A stretch of 64,000 bases of DNA from Mycobacterium intermedium (GTDB lineage: Bacteria > Actinomycetota > Actinomycetes > Mycobacteriales > Mycobacteriaceae). The notes under the pieces were generated by a model, which was not told the origin of the DNA, did no database searches, and was given only the letters and a program-made list of their open reading frames with translations. Each line of letters opens with the position of its first letter. The stretch's first letter is position 1. A program made the position numbers and the translations under genes. Below, in pieces: positions 8,908 through 18,969 of this stretch. Location of the stretch: positions 1 to 64,000 of the forward strand of contig NZ_MVHT01000026.1 in assembly GCF_002086275.1 (NCBI RefSeq). The letters are read 5' to 3'.

Positions 8908-10411
<1,504 letters not shown>

Positions 10412-10425
10412 TTCCCGCAACGCCA

Positions 10426-13400
10426 CTAGGCATGGCGGGCGGCCTCCTGCGCGAGCTGCACACGCGACGAAAGGTCGAGCTTGGTATAGACGTGGGTGAG
10501 GTGGGTCTCGACCGTGCGCGGCGAGATGAAAAGCCTTGTGGCGATGTCCTTATTGCCCAGGCCCTCGCTCACCAGGCGGACCACGTCCAGTTCGGCTGGG
10601 GTGAGTGAGGCCCACCCGGTCGAGGGGCGTTTGCGTTCGCCGCGGCCGCGCTGGGCGTAGGCGATTGCCTCCTCAGTGGACAAGGCGGCGCCTTCTGCCC
10701 AGGCGACGTCGAAATCATTCTGGCCCATGGCATCTCGAAGTGTGGCTGAAAAGTTCTGGTAGTCGGCGTCGTAAATCCGGTACCGGACCTCGCCGGTCCG
10801 CCGCCGGACGGCCTCGGCCGCACCGGCGAGTCGGGCCGCTTCTCGGTAGCTTTCGGCTCGGACGGCCACGAAAGCGAGGCGCTCGAAGATGTCGGGTAGG
10901 CCCAGCAGCGCCCTCAGGTCGGCCGCCCATGCCAGCGCGTCGTGCGCGTCACGTTCGGACGCTTCCGCATCGCCAACGGCAAATGCCACCCGGGCACGCG
11001 CTGTCAACGCGGTCATTCGATGGAATCCCGCCGTTGCCGCCACGGCTCGATCGGCCCAGCGCTGGGCCTCGGCGACATCGCCTGCGGCAAGCTCCGTTTC
11101 GGCCCTCCATCGCATGTTGGCACTCGTGAATGCGACGTCCGGAATGCGGCTATAGCCCTGCGCCAGAGCATCCCTGGCCGCGGCAACGTCGTTGGCAACC
11201 AGATTGGCAACGCCGAATGCGAGGTAGCCTAGCCCTTCGATGATCGTGCCGAGCTCGGCGGCACACTCGATGGAGGCTTCCGCTGTTGCGAGCGCCGCAG
11301 GCGGATTGCCCTGCCACCCGAGGAATATGCTCTCTGAGATCAGGGCGTTGAACCTCGACAGTTCGTCGCTGGCCGCATCCGCATCCGCGATCACCTCGCG
11401 CAGCTCTCCGACGGCGTCAGCCAGGTCGCCGAGGATCGCTCGCGCTCCCGCGATGCCCCACACACGGCACTGGCCTGAGGCGAACCGGTCACCGATCGCG
11501 TCGGCGAGTGCGCGGCCCTCTTCGCCGGCTACGCGGGCGGCGATCGCGTCGCCGGCCATCATGGCGGCATACGCCTGAAAGCCGAGCAGTTGACTCAGGC
11601 GCCACTTGTCACCAAGCGCGCGGGCCAACTCGATGGCCTCGGCGAAGAATGCCGCCGCCTGTTCGGGGCTGAAGGCGGCCGTGCCGCAGCAGGCGGTCAG
11701 GGCGCGAACCAATAGAGCCGGGTCGGACAGTTGGCGCGCGATGCGTAGTGCCTCGGCGGCCTGCTCCCTGCGCTCCGGCACGCCGGCCCAGCCGTCTAGC
11801 ACAGCGGCATCGGCCAGCGCCCGCGCCACCACCGCCGTAGCGACGTCCCGGTCGGCTGTCGTCAGGTCGGCCAGCGCCGTATCGATCCAGCTCAAACCTT
11901 CGCGCAGCCGGCCACGGGTCAGCCACAGCGGCTGCAGTGACGACGCGATCTGCAGGGCCAGTTCGACGTCGCCGTTTTCGCGGCTCCACATGAAAACCGC
12001 ACGAAGGTTGTCGATCGCTGCTTCTGCCTGCTCCACCCGCCGCTGATGCCCGCTGGCCGCCGGGGCGTCGAGGCCGGCGGCGAGCGCGGCGTAGTAGTCG
12101 CGGTGTCGCGCTCGAATGGCGTCGGCTTCACCGGATTCGTCGAGCTTCTCGCCGGCATACTGACGCACCGTTTCCAGCAGGCGATATCGCGTCGGGCCGT
12201 TGCCTCCGTCGGCCACCACCAGTGACTTGTCCACCAGCAACGTGAGCTGGTCGAGGACCTGGAAGCGCTCGACCTCGGTGTCGCCCGCGACGGCCCGCGC
12301 TGCGGCGAGGTCGAAGCCGCCCAGGAAAACCGCAAGCCTGCGGAACAACACCCGCTCGGAATCCGTCAGCAGCGCGTGCGACCAGTCCACCGACGCACGC
12401 AACGTCTGCTGCCTTCGCACCGCGATGCGCCCACCACCGGTGAGTAATCGGAAGCGGTCGTGCAGACTTCCCACGATCTCGTCGAGCGACAAGGCCCGCA
12501 CCCGCGCCGCCGCCAATTCGATGGCCAGCGGCATCCCGTCAAGACGACGGCAGATTTCTTTGACCGTCCCGATGTCGTCGTCGGTCAGTCCAAGGTCGGA
12601 TCGCGCTCGCCGGGCCCGGTCCACAAACAGGGCCACGGCATCGTCGTCCAGCGAAAGGGATGGCACGCGCCAGGTCACCTCGCCGGGAACGTCGATCGGT
12701 TCGCGACTGGTCGCCAACAACGTCAACCTGGGGCAACTCGTCAACAGCGCGGCCGTCAGCGCGGCCACCGCATCGAGCAGGTGCTCGCAATTGTCCAGCA
12801 CCACCAGCAGATGGCGGTCTCCGATGAACCGGGTCAGCGTGTCGGTGGTCGAGCGGTTCGGCTGATCCGCCAGGCCAAGCGCCTTGGCCGCCGCGACCGG
12901 CACCAGACCGGGGTCGGTAATGGTCGCAAGGTCGACATACCACGCACCGTCGGCGAAATCGGGGACCAGTTGGCTCGCCACCTGAACAGCGAGCCGGGTC
13001 TTGCCAACCCCGCCGGCGCCGGTCAGGGTGACCAGCCGGTCGTCGGCGAGACTTCGCCGCACGCCGTCGATTTCGACGCCGCGGCCGACGAAGCTGGTGA
13101 GCTGCACCGGCAAGTGTTCGGCGGCAGTGGGTTTCGCGGTCCGCAGCGGCGGAAAGTCGTTGTTGACGTCCGGGTGGCAGAGCTGCACCACTCGCTCGGC
13201 GCGGGTGATTCCCCGCAGTTCGTACCGGCCGAGGTCGGTCAACCAGGCACCCTCAGGAAGCCCGTCGCCGACGATGTCCTCGGTGGTTCCCGACAGCACC
13301 GTCTGCCCGCCATGGGCGAGATCGCGCAACCGCGCCGTCCGGTTGATCGTCGGGCCGACGTAGTTACTCTCATCGCGTAACTGCACCTCGCCGGTGTGCA

Positions 13401-13746
13401 CGCCGATGCGCAGCCTGATGGGCGCCAGTGGGGCCCGCTGCAACTCCAAGGCGCAGGCGACCGCCTGAGTGGCCCTGGTGAACGCGACCACGAAGCTGTC
13501 GCCCTCGCCCTGCTCCACCGGCCGCACCCCGCCGGACCGGGCGAGCAGTTCGGTCAGCATGTGGTCCAAGCGCGCGACGGCGGTCGTCATCTCCTCCGGC
13601 TGGGTCTCCCACAGCCGGGTCGAGCCCTCGATGTCGGCCAGCAGCAGCGTCACCGTCCCGGTCGGCAGCTCGCCCACGACCAATTCGCTCCAGTTCACCG
13701 GCGCAACATCCGCGCGCGCATCAGTTCCGGTCATGGTAGCCAGCAT
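10426..13746 (-). CDS. Class III cyclase / NB-ARC ATPase / LuxR-HTH giant regulator
   Basis: About 1106 residues from the ATG at 13746; starts at 13770 and 13734 are also possible. Order: class III nucleotide cyclase (about 30-190; metal Asp in LLADIEGSTRL, GEGDSFVVAF, transition-state Asn/Arg in TINRTARLRD), AAA/NB-ARC ATPase (about 220-560; Walker A GAGGVGKTRL, LVVLDNCEHLLD), long helical TPR-like region (600-1010), and a C-terminal LuxR helix-turn-helix (LTPAELDVVRLVSEGLGNKDIA, RTVETHLTHVYTKL). Same architecture and size as Rv0386/Rv1358/Rv2488c. A Gln stands where active adenylate cyclases usually have the adenine-specifying Lys (VEQGEGD), as reported for Rv0386. No such gene lies in the M. 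tuberculosis mbt locus; a role in controlling it is only a guess. Confidence 0.85.
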   Translation of the reverse strand: MLATMTGTDARADVAPVNWSELVVGELPTGTVTLLLADIEGSTRLWETQPEEMTTAVARLDHMLTELLARSGGVRPVEQGEGDSFVVAFTRATQAVACALELQRAPLAPIRLRIGVHTGEVQLRDESNYVGPTINRTARLRDLAHGGQTVLSGTTEDIVGDGLPEGAWLTDLGRYELRGITRAERVVQLCHPDVNNDFPPLRTAKPTAAEHLPVQLTSFVGRGVEIDGVRRSLADDRLVTLTGAGGVGKTRLAVQVASQLVPDFADGAWYVDLATITDPGLVPVAAAKALGLADQPNRSTTDTLTRFIGDRHLLVVLDNCEHLLDAVAALTAALLTSCPRLTLLATSREPIDVPGEVTWRVPSLSLDDDAVALFVDRARRARSDLGLTDDDIGTVKEICRRLDGMPLAIELAAARVRALSLDEIVGSLHDRFRLLTGGGRIAVRRQQTLRASVDWSHALLTDSERVLFRRLAVFLGGFDLAAARAVAGDTEVERFQVLDQLTLLVDKSLVVADGGNGPTRYRLLETVRQYAGEKLDESGEADAIRARHRDYYAALAAGLDAPAASGHQRRVEQAEAAIDNLRAVFMWSRENGDVELALQIASSLQPLWLTRGRLREGLSWIDTALADLTTADRDVATAVVARALADAAVLDGWAGVPERREQAAEALRIARQLSDPALLVRALTACCGTAAFSPEQAAAFFAEAIELARALGDKWRLSQLLGFQAYAAMMAGDAIAARVAGEEGRALADAIGDRFASGQCRVWGIAGARAILGDLADAVGELREVIADADAASDELSRFNALISESIFLGWQGNPPAALATAEASIECAAELGTIIEGLGYLAFGVANLVANDVAAARDALAQGYSRIPDVAFTSANMRWRAETELAAGDVAEAQRWADRAVAATAGFHRMTALTARARVAFAVGDAEASERDAHDALAWAADLRALLGLPDIFERLAFVAVRAESYREAARLAGAAEAVRRRTGEVRYRIYDADYQNFSATLRDAMGQNDFDVAWAEGAALSTEEAIAYAQRGRGERKRPSTGWASLTPAELDVVRLVSEGLGNKDIATRLFISPRTVETHLTHVYTKLDLSSRVQLAQEAARHA

Positions 13747-13867
13747 TTCCCCGGCGGCGGCGGCATACATCGGGGAAATCCCGTACGCTCACTCTGCGCT
13801 CAGGGCGACGCCTTCTCGAACTTCGTCGCCATGGCCGCAGAGTCAACAGCTCCGTTGGCGAGTTCGG

Positions 13868-14731
13868 TTACCGGATGCCGCCGGCCCGCGAAGCCAGGCC
13901 AACCGCGCGCGTATATGCCTGCGGCGTGAAGCGTTTGATGTTCCAGGCGATCTTGGCGTCGATCTGCGGCATGCAGTACAGCGCGCCGCGGTCATGAGTG
14001 TCGAGGCAGATTCGGGCGACCCGCTCCGCCGAAAACCCGATCCAGCGCATCAGTCTTGCAGCCTGTTCGCCCGATTCCTCCGTGATACGGCCGGATTCGA
14101 CGATATTGGTCTTGACGAAGGTGGGGCAGAGCACGGTGACCTTGACTCCGCTGCCGGACAACTCGGCGGCCAGCGTTTCCGAAAGCGAGAGCACGCCGGC
14201 CTTGCTGACGTTGTAGGCGGCCATCCCGGGAGCCGCGCCGAAGGCCGCCGCCGAGGCCACGTTGATGATGCCGCGCTGCGCGTGCGAGGGCCCCGCCTCC
14301 CGCAGGATCGGAGTGAACACGTGGCAGCCGTGAATGGGACCCCAAAGGTTGATCCCCAGGGTCCACTTCCAGTCGTCCAGCGGCATGTCGCCGATGCCCT
14401 CGCCACCGGCGCCGACGCCGGCGTTGTTGATCACGAGTGTCGGCGGCGCCCCGAACCAGTCCTGGGATTGCGCGGCGAGGGCGGTGACGTCGTCGAATTG
14501 GGAGACGTCGCAACGGATCGCGACAGCCTTACCGCCGAGTTTTCTGACCGCGTCGACTGTCTGCTGAGCGGCGATTTCGTTGATGTCGCTGCACACCACC
14601 GCACCACCGCGTCTGGCCAGTTCCACGGCGAAAGCGGCGCCGATGCCGCTGCCGGCCCCGGTCACCACCGCATACGCCCCGCGAGAGGTGACCGCTGACT
14701 TACCCAGCAGCCTGTCGAATGGCCCGAACAT
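13868..14731 (-). CDS. Short-chain dehydrogenase/reductase
   Basis: 287 residues from the ATG at 14731 (MFGPFDRLLGKSAVTSRG). Classical SDR: TGAGSGIG cofactor loop near residue 25, CDINE after beta 2 (Asp suggests NAD rather than NADP), INNAG, catalytic Ser in NVASAAAFGAAPG and YNVSK as the Tyr-x3-Lys pair. Substrate unknown. It follows mbtA on the same strand after a 166-bp gap, so it could be read from the mbtA promoter and act in siderophore or lipid metabolism, but no sequence feature proves this. Similar SDRs are common in mycobacterial fatty-acid and alcohol metabolism. Confidence 0.8.
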   Translation of the reverse strand: MFGPFDRLLGKSAVTSRGAYAVVTGAGSGIGAAFAVELARRGGAVVCSDINEIAAQQTVDAVRKLGGKAVAIRCDVSQFDDVTALAAQSQDWFGAPPTLVINNAGVGAGGEGIGDMPLDDWKWTLGINLWGPIHGCHVFTPILREAGPSHAQRGIINVASAAAFGAAPGMAAYNVSKAGVLSLSETLAAELSGSGVKVTVLCPTFVKTNIVESGRITEESGEQAARLMRWIGFSAERVARICLDTHDRGALYCMPQIDAKIAWNIKRFTPQAYTRAVGLASRAGGIR

Positions 14732-14897
14732 GCTCAACCCACCCTTTCCGGGGCCGGCGGCACCAGCCCGCTGACCGGCCGCGGCAGCACCGCGGCTCCG
14801 GCACGCCGTCACTCATGGATGCGCAGTCCATCTCAAACGACGGCATTAGTCAATGGCACTGGTCTCGTACTAGTCGAAGCGTCCCGGGACCCGCGAC

Positions 14898-16520
14898 CTA
14901 CGCTCGCGCGTCTTCGCTGAGTTGGCGGACGATCGCCTTCTTGTCGACCTTGCCGATCGGGGTGGTGGGCAGGCTAGGCATCGCGACCAGCACGTCCGGA
15001 CGAGCGTGGGTGGCGACACCGCGTCGGTCGAGGTAGCCGTTGAGGTCCGCGAGGGTCACCGGAGGTCCGGCGAAAACGACGGCGGCGCAGATCTTCTCAC
15101 CCAGACGAGGATCGGGCAGGGGTACCGCCGCGGCGGACCAGATGGCCGGGTGGCTCAGCAGTTGCTCTTCGAGATCGCCCGCGGAAATGGTTTCACCGCA
15201 CCGGCAGATGACGTCTTTGACCCGACCGGTGACGACCAGGTAGCCGTCGTCGCGCTGGCGCACCAGGTCACCGCTGCGGTAGAAGCCGTCGGGGTCGAAG
15301 CACCGCTCGTTGTCGCGCTCGGCGCAGAAGTAGCCGTTGAACGTGTACGGTCCGCGAACCAGCAGTTCGCCCTCGTCGCCGGACGCCACCGGTTCGCCCG
15401 CCGCGTCCACGATGCGCAGTTCGTCGGCGGGGGACAGCGGCCGGCCCTGGGTGTGTTCGACTAGCTCCGCCGCGTCGTCGAGGCGGGTGAAGTTCAGCAG
15501 CCCCTCGGCCATGCCGAACACCTGTTGCAGACCGGGGGTGAGCGCACTGCGGACCTGGCGAGCTTCCTCCGGCTCCAACTTCGACCCGCCAACTTGCAAG
15601 AGCCGCAAGGTCTTTGGCGTGACCGGCTCCCATTCGCAGGCCTGGGCCCACAGTTTGGCCAGGGCCGGTACCAGCGCGGTGACGGTGACCTGATGCCGGT
15701 CGATGGTGGCGAACGCGGCCTCCGGGCTGGGATCCGCGCTGAACACGATCTGTGCGCCGGCGCTGATCGCGCCCAGGATCCCGGGGCACGCCAGCGGGAA
15801 GTTGTGCGCGGCCGGCAGCGAGACCAGGTAGACATCGTCCTCGGTCATCCGGCACAGCTCCGCGCTCGCGGTGGCGTTGTAGACGTAGTCGTCGTGGGTG
15901 CGGGGGATCAGTTTCGGGGTGCCGGTGGTGCCTCCCGACACCAGCAGCAATGCGGGGGACTGGCTGTCAACGACGACCTGAGGCGGGTCGCCTTCGGGCA
16001 GTTCGGACCACGGGGTGAACGGACCGGCGTCACCGTCGACGACGACGTGGCGCAGCCGTGGATTCGCGGCGACCAACCGTTCGGCCATCGACCGGTAGTC
16101 GAAGCCGCCCGCCTTGTCGGCGATGACCAACCCCACGGCGTCGCTGACCTTCGCGAAGTGCGTCAGCTCGGCCAGCCGATGCCCGGGCAGACACATGACG
16201 GGGATCGCCCCGGCGCGGAGCAGGCCGAACAGTGCGATGGCGAACCGGCAGGAATTCGGCAGTTGCAGGAGTACTCGCTCGCCGGGTGCGATGCCCAGGC
16301 GCGCGAAGCCGGCGGCGGCTCGGTCGGCGAGTTCGTCGAGCTGGGAGTAGGTATGGCTGCCCAGCGGATCCACCACGGCCGTCCGGTCTGGCCAGGTCGC
16401 CGCGGTTTGGCGCAGCAGCGAGTCGACCGTGCGACCGGCCCACAAACCGGCAGCGCGGTACTCCGCCGCACGTTGCGGCGGAAAGGGTACGAATCCGGGT
16501 ACCCCGGGCGTGACTGGCAC
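14898..16520 (-). CDS. mbtA: Salicyl-AMP ligase MbtA
   Basis: 540 residues from the GTG at 16520, selected because AGGAG lies 5 bases upstream and the protein then opens VPVTPGVPGFVPFP like MbtA; the longer open frame into mbtG is not coding. It adenylates salicylate and loads it on the aryl carrier domain of MbtB. ANL motifs: LLLVSGGTTGTPKLIPRTHDDYV (A3), FGMAEGLLNFTRLDD (A5), YRSGDLVRQRDDGYLVVTGRVKD (A7-A8) and the last-loop Lys in PIGKVDKK. HNFPLACPG is typical of the salicylate/DHB-activating subgroup. Divergent from mbtG across an IdeR box. Confidence 0.96.
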   Translation of the reverse strand: MPVTPGVPGFVPFPPQRAAEYRAAGLWAGRTVDSLLRQTAATWPDRTAVVDPLGSHTYSQLDELADRAAAGFARLGIAPGERVLLQLPNSCRFAIALFGLLRAGAIPVMCLPGHRLAELTHFAKVSDAVGLVIADKAGGFDYRSMAERLVAANPRLRHVVVDGDAGPFTPWSELPEGDPPQVVVDSQSPALLLVSGGTTGTPKLIPRTHDDYVYNATASAELCRMTEDDVYLVSLPAAHNFPLACPGILGAISAGAQIVFSADPSPEAAFATIDRHQVTVTALVPALAKLWAQACEWEPVTPKTLRLLQVGGSKLEPEEARQVRSALTPGLQQVFGMAEGLLNFTRLDDAAELVEHTQGRPLSPADELRIVDAAGEPVASGDEGELLVRGPYTFNGYFCAERDNERCFDPDGFYRSGDLVRQRDDGYLVVTGRVKDVICRCGETISAGDLEEQLLSHPAIWSAAAVPLPDPRLGEKICAAVVFAGPPVTLADLNGYLDRRGVATHARPDVLVAMPSLPTTPIGKVDKKAIVRQLSEDARA

Positions 16521-16576
16521 TGTGGCTCCTTGGGCGCGTGTCCTGGCCGCGAGGCCAATAAGGTAGCGTACAGAAG

Positions 16577-16595
16577 TTAGGACAGCCTGAGCTAA
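16577..16595. promoter_or_regulatory. IdeR box between divergent mbtA and mbtG
   Basis: TTAGGACAGCCTGAGCTAA matches 15 of 19 consensus positions, with mismatches only in the two inner arms. It is 57 bases from the mbtA start and 58 from the mbtG start, so one site could repress both directions. The other bases of 16521-16652 show only the two Shine-Dalgarno sequences. Confidence 0.72.
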
Positions 16596-16652
16596 GACGG
16601 AGGGGTGGGTCGTGGGCGCCGCATCGTTCGTCAGCGCGCTGGCGGGAGCGCC

Positions 16653-17942
16653 ATGACCAGGACACTTGCGATCGTCGGCGCGGGTGCCAAGGCAGTGGCC
16701 GTGGCCGCGAAGGCGGCGGTGCTGCGGGAAATGGGCGTCGACGTGGTCGACGTCGTTGCCGTCGAACGCACCGGTGTGGCGGCCAACTGGCAGGCCGGCG
16801 GGGGCTGGACCGACGGTCGTCAGCGGCTGGGTACCAGCCCGGAGAAGGACGTCGGTTTCCCGTACCGCTCGACCCTTGCGCCGGGGCGCAACGACGAGGT
16901 CGACGAGCGGATGATGCGGTTCAGTTGGCAGTCGTATCTGGTTGCCACCGACCAATTCGTGGGCTGGATCGACCGAGGCAGACCGGCCCCCACGCACGAC
17001 ACGTGGGCCGCCTATCTGCGCTGGGTCGCCGACGTGGTGGGCCTCGAGGTCGTTCGCGGCGAAGTGCTTGGGCTGTCGGTCGACGGTTCGCGATGGGCAG
17101 TGCACCTGCCCGGGTCCACCCTGTCAGCGGATGCGGTGATGATCACCGGCCCGGGCCAGGCGGAACGGTCCATGCTTTCCGGCGACCCACGGGTGTGGTC
17201 GATCGCGCAATTCTGGGAACGTGCCATGCGGCACGACCGGATCGTCGCCGAGAATGTGGCGGTCATCGGCGGCGGCGAGACGGCCGCGTCGATGCTCAAT
17301 GAGCTTTTCCACCACCGTGTTTCGTCGATCACGGCGATCTCGCCACAAGCGACCCTGTTCACCCGCGGTGAAGGATTCTTCGAGAACTCGTTGTTCTCCG
17401 ATCCCACCGGCTGGCGCGACCTCAACCTGGCCGAACGCCGCGACTGCATCGCCCGCACCGACCGCGGGGTCTTTTCCGCGCGAGTTCAGGAGTCACTCCT
17501 GGCCGACGAGAGGATCAAGCATCTGCGTGGTCGGGTGGCGCGCGTGACCGATCGCGACAACCGGATCTGGATCACGCTTTCCACCGAGAACCGTGGTGAG
17601 CCGTTGGAGACCCTGCACCGCTTCGACCTCGTCATCGACGGATCCGGTGCCGACCCGACGTGGTTTGTGCCGTTGTTACGACCGGACGCCGTGGACCTGC
17701 TTGAGCTCGGTCTGGGCGGACCGCTGACGTGCGAGCGGTTCGAGGAGTCCATCGACGACGACCTGTCCGTTGCCGGCGTCACGCCGAAGCTGATCCTGCC
17801 CAATCTGTCCGGGGTGAACGTGGGCCCGGGATTCCCCAACCTGAGCTGTCTGGGCTTGTTGTCCGACCGGGTGCTGGGCGGCACCGCCCTTGCGTCATCA
17901 GACGCAAAAGCGCCGAAAAGCATGTCATTTCAGGGGCTTTGA
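16653..17942 (+). CDS. mbtG: Lysine N6-hydroxylase MbtG
   Basis: 429 residues from the ATG at 16653 (GGGAG upstream). It hydroxylates the lysine side-chain nitrogen needed for the two hydroxamates of mycobactin, using FAD, NADPH and O2. Features: N-terminal FAD loop VGAGAKAVAVAAKA, the second nucleotide-binding site VAVIGGGETAASML (about residue 200), and the C-terminal LSGVNVGPGFPNLSCLGLLSDR. Length and sequence match Rv2378c (431 residues). In M. tuberculosis mbtG is in the mbtB-H operon; here it is separate, divergent from mbtA. Its 3' end overlaps the convergent methyltransferase gene by 13 bases. Confidence 0.93.
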   Translation: MTRTLAIVGAGAKAVAVAAKAAVLREMGVDVVDVVAVERTGVAANWQAGGGWTDGRQRLGTSPEKDVGFPYRSTLAPGRNDEVDERMMRFSWQSYLVATDQFVGWIDRGRPAPTHDTWAAYLRWVADVVGLEVVRGEVLGLSVDGSRWAVHLPGSTLSADAVMITGPGQAERSMLSGDPRVWSIAQFWERAMRHDRIVAENVAVIGGGETAASMLNELFHHRVSSITAISPQATLFTRGEGFFENSLFSDPTGWRDLNLAERRDCIARTDRGVFSARVQESLLADERIKHLRGRVARVTDRDNRIWITLSTENRGEPLETLHRFDLVIDGSGADPTWFVPLLRPDAVDLLELGLGGPLTCERFEESIDDDLSVAGVTPKLILPNLSGVNVGPGFPNLSCLGLLSDRVLGGTALASSDAKAPKSMSFQGL

Positions 17943-18757
17943 CGACTGCCCGCGAAATCGACCACGTTGGTGGGCGCCCGCAGCGAGGCGAGAGCGGGAA
18001 CCCGGTAGGTCAACGCGATGACCTTCGGCAGTATCTTGCCGCGGCCCGGTGGGGCCGGAAGTTCGTGTACCGCACGGACGCCCGGAAGGGCCATTAGTTG
18101 GTCGTAGTGATTTGCGGTGAACCAGAACGGCATCGGCGGTGCCGTGTAGAACTCGCTGAGTCGAAACCCGCGTCGGCGCGAATACACGCTCAGCAGCCAG
18201 GGGATGCTGTCGAACACGAACTGCCCGCCGGGGAATCGGTTGGCGCACGCCCCGATCAGATCGAACACCGTCTCCCGCTCGAAATACTGCAGCAGACCTT
18301 CCGCGGTGATCAGCACGCCGTTGGTGTCGTCGACCTGGTCCATCCACGAGTAGTCGAGCGCGGACTGGGCGCAGTACCGCAGCCTTTCCGACGGCGGCAG
18401 TAGTTGTCGGCGCAACTGCACTATCGGCTCGAGATCCACAGACAGCCAATTGAGTTCGCCATTGTCCAGACGCCAGAAGCTGGTTTGCAGCCCTTCGGCC
18501 AGCGCTACCACGGTGGCGCGCGGATGCGCGGTGAGAAACTCGCGCGCTGCGTTGTCGAACGCCAGCGCCCGCAGGGCCGTGGCCTGATGGGTACGACCGA
18601 AGTGGTGGTAGTCGTAATCGATGCTGTCCCGTAACGCGATGGCCATCGGGTCGTCGATGACGCCATCGGGTCGGGCGGCCTCCGTCGCCCGCTGATGCAG
18701 CGTGAGCAGCGCGGTCTCGGATACCCCGCTGAGATGGCGGCCATCGACGACTGGCAT
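17930..18757 (-). CDS. SAM-dependent O-methyltransferase, leucine carboxyl methyltransferase (TcmP/PPM1) family
   Basis: 275 residues from the ATG at 18757 (MPVVDGRHLSGVSETALLTL); the frame is open further upstream and the Shine-Dalgarno spacing is short, so the start is uncertain. TcmP-like features: ETALLTLHQRATEAARPDGVIDDPMA at the N-terminus, VVALAEGLQTSFWRLDNGELNWLSVDLEP (SAM-binding core) and ITAEGLLQYFERE. The family O-methylates carboxylates or hydroxyls of proteins or polyketides. It lies between mbtG and the isonitrile operon and diverges from the latter. Possible substrates are carboxymycobactin or an isonitrile acid/alcohol; neither is shown. No equivalent in the M. tuberculosis mbt or Rv0096-Rv0101 loci. 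Confidence 0.78.
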   Translation of the reverse strand: MPVVDGRHLSGVSETALLTLHQRATEAARPDGVIDDPMAIALRDSIDYDYHHFGRTHQATALRALAFDNAAREFLTAHPRATVVALAEGLQTSFWRLDNGELNWLSVDLEPIVQLRRQLLPPSERLRYCAQSALDYSWMDQVDDTNGVLITAEGLLQYFERETVFDLIGACANRFPGGQFVFDSIPWLLSVYSRRRGFRLSEFYTAPPMPFWFTANHYDQLMALPGVRAVHELPAPPGRGKILPKVIALTYRVPALASLRAPTNVVDFAGSRQSP

Positions 18758-18969
18758 AGCTCCGACAGTATCGGGCAGCTTGGGCGCCTCCAAGGATCGC
18801 GCAAGAAACGCGCAAGCCGCCGCTGACACCCTCTGAACATCCAAAGCCGGGCAGGGTGGCATACGGCTACAAAATCCGAAATTCAACTCAGGGGGTTCGA
18901 CCATCACGGCCATGCATGCCGACGACGTTTAAACACATTCATCAATTGACCAAGCAGGAAAGACAGTTA
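18758..18969 (+). promoter_or_regulatory. Upstream region of the isonitrile lipopeptide operon
   Basis: The 212-base gap between the methyltransferase and the first operon gene. I see no IdeR box, and no Zur-like AT-rich palindrome, on either strand. TACAAAAT near 18868 is a possible -10; the leader from 18925 is unusually AT-rich (GTTTAAACACATTC) for this genome. A weak Shine-Dalgarno (AGGAAAG) ends about 9 bases before the ATG at 18970. Confidence 0.4.

Noticed and set aside
16521-17105. Extension of the mbtA frame to 17105 on the minus strand
   Set aside because: It would overlap mbtG on the other strand and the IdeR promoter; the GTG at 16520 has a good Shine-Dalgarno and matches MbtA.
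18892-18908. Dyad around CATGCATG ahead of the isonitrile operon as a metal-regulator site
   Set aside because: Short and imperfect; it does not resemble Zur, IdeR or CsoR sites.
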